Shown: piece by piece, positions 1 through 5,172 of the stretch
Numbering within the stretch: position 1 is the first letter of the stretch
Layout: every line of letters starts with the position of its first letter
Source of the DNA: Micrococcaceae bacterium UBA4005
GTDB taxonomy: Bacteria; Actinomycetota; Actinomycetes; Actinomycetales; Micrococcaceae
DNA length: 6,255 bases
NCBI GenBank assembly: GCA_002384315.1
Contig: DGBL01000199.1
Coordinates: 1-6,255, forward strand
Reading direction: 5' to 3'
Translations under genes and position numbers: made by a program
The notes under the pieces: generated by a model
Database searches by the model: none
Told to the model about the DNA's origin: nothing
The model's input: the letters and a program-made list of their open reading frames with translations, nothing else

Positions 1-644
1 CCGAGGCGTTCCTGGGCGTGCGGCCAGCCCGCGAGGTGTCCTTCAGGGTCATTGCCTCGCCCGCGGGAAACTATTTCGGCTCGGAGGTGTCGCCGGTGGC
101 AATCTGGGTTTCACGCAACTATGCGCGCGCCGGACGAGGGGGTACGGGGGCGGCGAAATGCGGCGGAAATTATGCTGCGTCGCTGGCAGCTCAGCTGGAG
201 GCGGAGGCCCACGGATGCCAGCAGGTCCTGTTCTTGGATCAGTTCAACGACAATGCGGTCGAGGAGCTCGGCGGCATGAATGTGTTCTTTGTGTTCAAGG
301 ACGGATCGCTCGTGACTCCCGAACTGACCGGCACCATTCTTGAGGGAGTGACACGATCGTCCGTCATCCAATTGGCGCGTGACCGGGGGATGGACGTTGT
401 TGAGCGCAAAATAACGCTGGGGCAGTGGCGGGACGGGATCGCATCGGGGGAAATCACCGAAGTATTCGCTTGTGGGACCGCGGCGGTTATTACACCGATC
501 GGGCAACTGAAAGATGGTGCCGACGTCATCGGATCGCCCGACGCGACGACGGGGGAGGTAACAATGTCAATCCGCCGTCAGTTGCTGGGCATTCAAACCG
601 GAGTCGTCGAGGACACGCATAGCTGGCTCACACGTCTGGTCTAA
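1..644 (+). CDS. ilvE: Branched-chain amino acid aminotransferase, C-terminal part (5' truncated by window edge)
   Basis: This is a PLP-dependent fold-type IV transaminase that interconverts leucine, isoleucine and valine with their 2-oxo acids, using 2-oxoglutarate/glutamate; it is cytosolic and catalyses the last step of branched-chain amino acid synthesis. The reading frame is open from base 3 to the TAA at 642-644, about 213 residues. Visible motifs are GTGAAKCGGNYAAS, whose Lys (codon 156-158) is the expected PLP Schiff-base lysine; EELGGMNVFFVF; TPELTGTILEGVTR; and EVFACGTAAVITP in the cofactor/substrate pocket. The distance from the lysine to the C-terminus (161 residues) closely matches what I recall for Mycobacterium tuberculosis IlvE (about 164 of 368), so some 155 N-terminal residues lie outside the window. 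The downstream neighbour is convergent, so the gene is not part of the polysaccharide cluster. The family is certain; substrate range within the BCAT family is inferred from motif similarity. Confidence 0.96.
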   Translation, partial: EAFLGVRPAREVSFRVIASPAGNYFGSEVSPVAIWVSRNYARAGRGGTGAAKCGGNYAASLAAQLEAEAHGCQQVLFLDQFNDNAVEELGGMNVFFVFKDGSLVTPELTGTILEGVTRSSVIQLARDRGMDVVERKITLGQWRDGIASGEITEVFACGTAAVITPIGQLKDGADVIGSPDATTGEVTMSIRRQLLGIQTGVVEDTHSWLTRLV

Positions 645-687
645 GGGGGGCGATGGTGGCGAAACCGCGGCTACGAATGCGGCGGAT
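645..687. other. Convergent intergenic gap, ilvE / GGDEF-EAL gene
   Basis: Forty-three bases separate the ilvE stop from the stop of the opposing GGDEF-EAL gene. A bidirectional terminator would be expected here. The only inverted repeat I can see is a 4-bp CCGC/GCGG stem with a 10-nt loop and no T-run, which is too weak to call a terminator. Transcription may therefore end inside the opposing gene or by a factor-dependent mechanism. Confidence 0.6.
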
Positions 688-2229
688 TTACACCAGGTCA
701 GGGACCTTGAGGTGCGTAGTCGAGGAGATCAGGGCGGTCGCCGCCGCTTCCGCTAACGGGCGGCTGAAAAAATATCCCTGCCCGCTGGTGCACCCGAGTT
801 CGCGGAGCGTGCGCGCCTGCGTTTCGGTTTCGATCCCTTCGAAGAGTGCCTGCAGGCCGGCGGCGCGAATCAGTTGCAGGATCGCGCGGATGAACTCGTA
901 CCGCGAACCGTCCTCCAGATCCTGAAGCAGGGAACGGTCAACCTTGACCATACTTACGGGCAGGCTGCGCAAGTAGCTGATTGAGGAATATCCGGTGCCG
1001 AAATCGTCAATTTCGATACCCACACCCATCTTTTGCAGGCTCAGCAGAGAATACATTTCCACTTCGCCACGGGTGATCATTGCAGATTCGGTTATTTCCA
1101 CGACCAGGCACGAGGCTGGCAGGTCGAATTTCTTGAGCAGTGACCGAATATATTCCACGAGGTCCAGCTGACTCAATTCGACTGCGGAAAGGTTGACCCG
1201 AAGCTGGAATGACGGATGCAGCGTGAGTTCGTTGCGCCAGCGCGCCAGCCGTTCCAGGGCATGGGCGATTACCCACCGGTCAATATCGTGGATCGCACCG
1301 GTCTCCTCCGCGTAGGGGATAAAGGTGTCGGGCTGCAGGAGTCCGCGGACAGGGTGGTTCCAGCGCACGAGCACCTCCATGCCCTGGATGAGCCCGGTGT
1401 CGAGTTCGACGACAGGCTGATAATTCAATTCGAGCTCATCGTCCCGCACGGCCGAACGCAATTCGGTCGCCATCTGGCTGCGCAATTTGCGGTGATACAT
1501 CATCATTGGTTCAAAAACCTTGATGATGTTGCGCCCTTCCCGCTTTGCGGCGTACATCGCCGTATCGGCGTCCAGCAGGACAGCTTCTGCGCTTTGGTTC
1601 TGCTCGGCTAATCGCAGTCCGATGCTGGCCCGCGAGTTTACGTGCACTTCGTCGAGTTCGATGATCTGGCCGAGAGATTCCAGCGCGCGGTTGGCTACCC
1701 GCATGGCGCTGTCCATGGTCGCCGCGGGGACCAGGATAGCGAACTCGTCTCCGCCCAGACGTGCGACTAGGTCACTTCCACGCACCACACCATTGAGGCG
1801 TGCGGCCACCTGCTGAAGCACGCGGTCCCCAGCGTCGTGCCCAAACCGGTCATTGACGTTCTTGAACGAATCGAGGTCCAGCAGGATTAGCGCGGGCGGG
1901 CTTCCAAAGGTTTTTGCCTCGAGCAATGTCTGCTCAAGCGCATTCATCAGCGCCACTCGGTTTGCCAGTCCGGTGAGGCCATCGGACATAGCCATTTTCT
2001 GCATGTCGCGATGCGCCTGCCGGAGCATCGCGGTACGGTTTTCCACTCGCTTCTCGAACTGGTCGTAGACCTGTTCCAACTCTTCGGCGAGCAGATTGAC
2101 TCCGATGATGACGGCGTCGATCTCATCGCGTGCGGCTGAAGGTTCGATCCTGCTGGCGAGGTCGCCGCGCGATAACCGGACAATCCCCTCGATCAGCTGG
2201 GTAAGGCGCTGGTCGCTGTTATGTTCCAT
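688..2229 (-). CDS. Soluble HAMP-like / GGDEF / EAL cyclic-di-GMP enzyme (513 aa), both catalytic sites apparently intact
   Basis: This is a predicted cytosolic bifunctional c-di-GMP enzyme: GGDEF domains make c-di-GMP from two GTP, and EAL domains hydrolyse it to pGpG. Domains in order: a HAMP-like helical segment (about 8-55, with RGDLASRIEP and DEIDAVIIGVN), a coiled-coil linker (about 48-80), GGDEF (about 82-240) and EAL (about 252-500). The GGDEF core is intact at 159-163, with D118, N126 and D135 in the usual places and an allosteric I-site RxxD at 150-153. The EAL signature reads EVL (285-287), but the other catalytic positions remain: N346, E378, D408-D409 (in DDFGTGYSS), K429, E464 and Q484. 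No membrane helix is visible, unusual for a HAMP-bearing protein. The ATG at 2229 was chosen because AGG (2237-2239) lies 7 nt upstream; GTG at 2232 is the alternative. An in-frame ATG 33 codons further upstream would overlap the preceding gene by 110 bp and was rejected. The real start overlaps the upstream STAS-like gene by 11 bp, so translational coupling is likely. The net activity cannot be decided from sequence. Confidence 0.93.
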   Translation of the reverse strand: MEHNSDQRLTQLIEGIVRLSRGDLASRIEPSAARDEIDAVIIGVNLLAEELEQVYDQFEKRVENRTAMLRQAHRDMQKMAMSDGLTGLANRVALMNALEQTLLEAKTFGSPPALILLDLDSFKNVNDRFGHDAGDRVLQQVAARLNGVVRGSDLVARLGGDEFAILVPAATMDSAMRVANRALESLGQIIELDEVHVNSRASIGLRLAEQNQSAEAVLLDADTAMYAAKREGRNIIKVFEPMMMYHRKLRSQMATELRSAVRDDELELNYQPVVELDTGLIQGMEVLVRWNHPVRGLLQPDTFIPYAEETGAIHDIDRWVIAHALERLARWRNELTLHPSFQLRVNLSAVELSQLDLVEYIRSLLKKFDLPASCLVVEITESAMITRGEVEMYSLLSLQKMGVGIEIDDFGTGYSSISYLRSLPVSMVKVDRSLLQDLEDGSRYEFIRAILQLIRAAGLQALFEGIETETQARTLRELGCTSGQGYFFSRPLAEAAATALISSTTHLKVPDLV

Positions 2230-2647
2230 CACGGTACCTATCGAGCCAAAGAAGCGCTTCCGCAGCCGCGGAAAAAAACTGCACAGGGAAGTCCGGTGGC
2301 TCTGCGCCCAGAATGAAATTGCCGACAACGCGGTCCACCGGGCTGCTTCCGACTATGGCAACCGCCGAAGCGCTCGTGGCCCGACCAATGAGGTTCCGTG
2401 CCTCCCTGTCAATGGAGAGGATTCCCGTGATGTCCACCATGACTGGCCTTGGTTTTCCAGCTGCGAGCTGTGCCGCGACCTGCGCTGCGGACTGCGCCAG
2501 AGCACTCGAAATATGCTTCCCGGCAGGAAGCGCCACACGGGTAATTCCCTCGGCATCCGAGACGAATCCGGTTCCTTCATCCGGACTTTGTCGGACTGGA
2601 TCCGTGTTGTCCGGTTCAAGGCTTCCGCTGGGCGTTACGGACGCCAT
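2219..2647 (-). CDS. Small STAS/SpoIIAA-like protein (142 aa), candidate partner-switch or adaptor
   Basis: This small soluble protein has a disordered, acidic and polar N-terminus (about 1-35) followed by an alpha/beta core (about 36-138). The core contains KPRPVMVDITGILSIDREAR, a hydrophobic strand-helix pattern like the D-x-S-x-x-x-x-D-S-S-G region of SpoIIAA-type STAS domains, then AVAIVGSSPVDRVVGNF and FFSAAAEALLWL. I recognise this from actinobacterial proteins labelled STAS/SEC14-like (I believe the family now called DUF7793; not checked). The position of the phospho-accepting serine in SpoIIAA is occupied here by Arg-Glu (81-82), so classical serine phosphorylation looks unlikely. The start has a good Shine-Dalgarno, AAAGGGA at 2651-2657. 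It lies 36 bp downstream of the glycosyltransferase stop and overlaps the GGDEF-EAL gene by 11 bp, so all three are probably co-transcribed. A role as binding partner of the HAMP-like segment of the GGDEF-EAL protein, or of the synthase, is inference. It has no predicted enzymatic residues. Confidence 0.85.
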   Translation of the reverse strand: MASVTPSGSLEPDNTDPVRQSPDEGTGFVSDAEGITRVALPAGKHISSALAQSAAQVAAQLAAGKPRPVMVDITGILSIDREARNLIGRATSASAVAIVGSSPVDRVVGNFILGAEPPDFPVQFFSAAAEALLWLDRYRDGT

Positions 2648-2650
2648 GGT

Positions 2651-2657
2651 TCCCTTT
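2651..2657 (-). promoter_or_regulatory. Ribosome binding site of the STAS-like gene
   Basis: The minus strand reads AAAGGGA followed by ACC and the ATG. It supports the 2647 start and shows that this gene can be translated on its own rather than only by coupling to the glycosyltransferase 36 bp upstream. Confidence 0.7.
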
Positions 2658-2683
2658 CGCCTCGGTTGGTTTTACGGTTCATA

Positions 2684-5035
2684 TCAGCGCACACCGATCC
2701 GGCGGCGGCGGTCAGTGCCGCCGCGAAGATCGCGGTTCAGGCGCCGGTCGCCATGGTACAGAATAGATGCCCAGTCCGCTTCGGACGTACTTGCTGGAAC
2801 GTCGGCCAGAGGTGTAGCCGTCGTTTTCTTGCGCGGGTTCCGTGCCTCCCGCGGAGCGACATAAAGCCAGTTAAGCACGGCGAAAGCTACATCGACCACC
2901 GAATTGCGAACGCCTATATAGGCGTGGATAGCGAAGCTCGCCAAGATCGCATTGACGGCGGCGAACAGTGCGTTTCCCCAGTTCTGCTGGCTGACGTCCC
3001 GCATAAGGGTCAGCAACGAAAAGGCCACTATCGCATACGGTACCAGCACATAGAGTGCGGGGGCCGCCGTGCGGTTGCGCACTTTGGGTGTGCGGGCAAA
3101 AGGAATTTTTTCCCCGGTTATTGCTTGCTGAAGGGATTTCGCTACCCCAGCGAGGTTGACCGGCAGCAGGACAAGATTGAACCCGTAGATCCGGAAAATA
3201 TCCGAGAATCGGTGTCCTGATTCCTTGAGGTCGCTACCCATCGCAAGAAAGTACGGCAGGGCTGCCAAAAAAACAACCGGGCTGAGCAGGCGGCTGTCGT
3301 ACGGATATCCCAGCAGAAAGGCAAGGCCCACGCTGGACCAGGCTATAGAGGCCATGTAGTTGACCCGCAGGAGGATTTCCCGAAGGAAAATGTGTTCGCG
3401 CCGATGCCGCCTGTCGGCCAGTTGCGTCCACAATTTGGGCAGGATGAGCAGGCCGCCGTTGGCCCAGCGCCTGCGCTGGACCACCAGCGAGCCGAAGTCC
3501 GGTGGTGTTGCGCTGTAGCTCAGCCGCTCCGGGTAGTTGAAAAGAGTCCAGCCGTGCGTACCGAGGTCCACGCTCGATTCGGTGTCCTCGATCACGGTGC
3601 GGTCCTGGATGTAGGTTTTGATGTCGAAGCCGCCCACATTCTCCATGACCATGATGTCCTCGAGGGCCCGCTTGCGGATCACGGCATTGGCGCCGACCCA
3701 GAAGGTCGCACCGTAGTAGGTCATCCCCTGATGCAGCAGGTGCTGGATATCAGTCGTGGCGCCCGCGACCCGTTCAATTCTGGTCGGGGCTCCGCGGAAG
3801 GAGGAATAGGGAGTTTGCGTCACCGCGATGCGTTCGTTGCCGGGGGCATCCAGAACGTAGGCAAGTCTGAGGCAGTAGTCCCGCAAAAGTAGGGAGTCGG
3901 CGTCGAGGGTGAGCAGATATTTGCTGTCGGGTACTGTCATGCAACCCGGCTCCGGCACGTTTGCCTCCTCGGCGTGACGGAGCACTGTTCCAGCAGCGGT
4001 TGCGTCCTTGCGCCAGCAGCCGCCCATGAGCGAGATATAGGCGTTGAGGTTCATCGCCTTGTTGCTTTCATGCGAGAGCGACGCGAATGTCTTTCGCTCG
4101 AAGGTGTCCAGCCGCACGTCGAAGATGCGGGTGAGGCGCAGATGCAGTTCGCGCATCCGCTCAGCAGGGGGTGTTCCTCCCTGCACCTGGGCTGCATCCA
4201 GTGCCAGCAAGGTGAGCCGCAGTTCCCGGGCAAGCCCCATGAGGACGAGGTCCACGAAGAATTCGTCCACATGATCGTCCAGGGATTCGGTGCTGGCCAT
4301 GAGCTCGAGCCACTGTGCGGCTGCCTCGTATTCGTCAATCAGCCAGGGAAGCAGGTCACGGGCCGGAACGCCGGCGGATAGCTGGGTATCGAAAGTATCC
4401 AGCGCGTTCCGGCTCCGCAGTGATGGCTCGACCAGGGAGGCTTGAATCTGTGCGGTCAAGGCCCGGCTCTGTTCCAGGCGCCTGACGAGTACCAGGTCAG
4501 TGGGGAAGGGAGGATCGTCGAGGAGGAGAACAACCCGTAGATGGGGAAATTCCTGCAGGGCTGCGGACCACAGTGTTGCCCTGACAACGTGCGGCTCCTC
4601 GGCGTACGAGGGCACCAAAACGGTAATTGCGTCGTCGTAGGCGGAAAAATGGCGGTCCAGCTCACCCCGCGGCACCCGGCGGTGGTCGCGAAAGCGATAA
4701 AGCGCGCCCTGCCGGGCGATCAGGTACATCAAGGCGGAAAAGGTGAGGAAAGTGACGACAACCAGATAGGAAATTGCCTCCACCTCGAATCGGAATCCCG
4801 CGTTGGGATTGTCGGAAAACTGTCGAAGGATCGTGGTGACGCAGTAGGTGATCCAGGCAAGGACGGTGACGACAATCCCCAGCCGGCCCAGGGCGATCTT
4901 CCGGAGCGATGGAACCGGATGCACGATGGACAGTGGTTCCGAGCGTTTCTCCGCCCCCCATTGTCGACGGCGAACCTGCGGCGTAGCGTCCTCCCTGTTC
5001 CACGGCTTCGTGGCGGTGTAATTCCGATCGGGCAT
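2684..5035 (-). CDS. BcsA-like processive family 2 glycosyltransferase / polysaccharide synthase (783 aa) with a large helical insertion
   Basis: This is a predicted inner-membrane GT2 synthase that polymerises a beta-linked polysaccharide from a UDP-sugar and threads it across the membrane. Two N-terminal membrane helices (about 50-70 and 88-107) precede the cytosolic GT-A domain. The GT-A domain shows VLVPSYAEE (139-147), LLLDD with the first Asp pair (173-174), DAD metal site (378-380), a TED-type catalytic-base motif IEDTE (482-486) and QRRRW (520-524), the hallmark of processive cellulose/chitin/hyaluronan-type synthases. About five to six more membrane helices follow (approximately 558-577, 584-600, 612-636, 659-677, 687-705, possibly 711-727). 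Between the first Asp pair and DAD there are about 204 residues, against roughly 67 in Rhodobacter BcsA as I recall; the extra stretch (about 181-325) is helical and charged. The C-terminal tail is Arg-rich and holds no full PilZ domain. The start is supported by GGGGA at 5040-5044, 4 nt before the ATG. It is the first gene of a three-gene operon. Sugar specificity is unknown: cellulose-like, chitin-like and other beta-glycans all fit. Confidence 0.9.
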   Translation of the reverse strand: MPDRNYTATKPWNREDATPQVRRRQWGAEKRSEPLSIVHPVPSLRKIALGRLGIVVTVLAWITYCVTTILRQFSDNPNAGFRFEVEAISYLVVVTFLTFSALMYLIARQGALYRFRDHRRVPRGELDRHFSAYDDAITVLVPSYAEEPHVVRATLWSAALQEFPHLRVVLLLDDPPFPTDLVLVRRLEQSRALTAQIQASLVEPSLRSRNALDTFDTQLSAGVPARDLLPWLIDEYEAAAQWLELMASTESLDDHVDEFFVDLVLMGLARELRLTLLALDAAQVQGGTPPAERMRELHLRLTRIFDVRLDTFERKTFASLSHESNKAMNLNAYISLMGGCWRKDATAAGTVLRHAEEANVPEPGCMTVPDSKYLLTLDADSLLLRDYCLRLAYVLDAPGNERIAVTQTPYSSFRGAPTRIERVAGATTDIQHLLHQGMTYYGATFWVGANAVIRKRALEDIMVMENVGGFDIKTYIQDRTVIEDTESSVDLGTHGWTLFNYPERLSYSATPPDFGSLVVQRRRWANGGLLILPKLWTQLADRRHRREHIFLREILLRVNYMASIAWSSVGLAFLLGYPYDSRLLSPVVFLAALPYFLAMGSDLKESGHRFSDIFRIYGFNLVLLPVNLAGVAKSLQQAITGEKIPFARTPKVRNRTAAPALYVLVPYAIVAFSLLTLMRDVSQQNWGNALFAAVNAILASFAIHAYIGVRNSVVDVAFAVLNWLYVAPREARNPRKKTTATPLADVPASTSEADWASILYHGDRRLNRDLRGGTDRRRRIGVR
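2702..2724 (-). repeat. GC-rich inverted repeat in the 3' end of the glycosyltransferase gene
   Basis: A perfect 8-bp stem, GCGGCGGC paired with GCCGCCGC around a 7-nt loop, lies within the last 14 codons of the glycosyltransferase, about 55 bp before the next gene's start. There is no T-run on either strand, so it is not an intrinsic terminator. It could slow RNase or ribosomes and tune expression of the downstream genes, or it may simply reflect the Gly/Arg codons of the tail. Confidence 0.4.
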
Positions 5036-5127
5036 CTGATCCCCAGCGTTCCCAGGCGCTCCGACGCGATGGTGTCGACCAAGTGTCCGGCGAGCGCGCC
5101 AATAGGCTTGATCCTACAACCATGCGC

Positions 5128-5149
5128 AACCGGTTATCATTCAGTTATC
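5128..5149. promoter_or_regulatory. Possible operator: AACCGGTT palindrome plus GTTATC direct repeats
   Basis: A perfect 8-bp palindrome AACCGGTT (5128-5135) overlaps the candidate -10 region. The hexamer GTTATC occurs at 5133-5138 and again at 5144-5149, exactly 11 bp apart, about one helical turn. This arrangement is typical of a regulator binding site, and a CG-centred palindrome is seen with LacI-family proteins, but flanking symmetry is poor and no regulator gene is present in the window. Confidence 0.3.
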
Positions 5150-5159
5150 GGTCTTCGCT

Positions 5160-5166
5160 GGGAGGG
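5160..5166 (+). promoter_or_regulatory. Strong ribosome binding site deciding the GH18 start
   Basis: GGGAGGG ends 6 nt before the GTG at 5173. Neither the upstream in-frame ATG (5122) nor the downstream ATG (5185) has a comparable Shine-Dalgarno, so this site favours GTG 5173. Confidence 0.7.
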
Positions 5167-5172
5167 CCCGCA

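Larger units (their letters stand above)
5036..5172. promoter_or_regulatory. Divergent promoter region between the synthase operon and the GH18 gene
   Basis: This 137-bp region must drive the minus-strand operon and the plus-strand GH18 gene. Candidate elements for the GH18 gene are a TATCAT -10-like hexamer at 5135-5140, with TTGATC at 5108-5113 upstream (21-bp spacing, longer than ideal). For the operon, the minus strand has TAGGAT (plus 5111-5116) as a possible -10, without a convincing -35. The candidate elements for the two directions interleave, so the two units may be co-regulated. The assignments are by eye and tentative. Confidence 0.45.

Noticed and set aside
645..687. Intrinsic terminator between ilvE and the GGDEF-EAL gene
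   Set aside because: Only a 4-bp stem with a long loop and no T-run was found.
2230..2328. Longer GGDEF-EAL protein starting at an ATG at 2328
   Set aside because: This adds 33 residues with no domain similarity and overlaps the STAS-like gene by 110 bp; the ATG at 2229 has an AGG at a proper distance and gives a normal short overlap.
2684..2760. PilZ domain truncated by a frameshift at the end of the synthase
   Set aside because: The tail has RxxxR-like arginines, but the sequence after the stop (2648-2683) and the following gene show no D/NxSxxG or PilZ-like strands in any frame, so there is no sign of a broken domain.
2096..3220. Long plus-strand open frame of 374 codons
   Set aside because: It lies antisense across the GGDEF-EAL, STAS-like and synthase genes, has no recognisable motif, and is Arg/Ser/Gly-rich in the way antisense frames of GC-rich genes are.
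5122..5172. GH18 start at the upstream ATG 5122
   Set aside because: It has no Shine-Dalgarno and would place the candidate -10 region inside the gene; GTG 5173 has GGGAGGG at good spacing. It remains possible but less likely.
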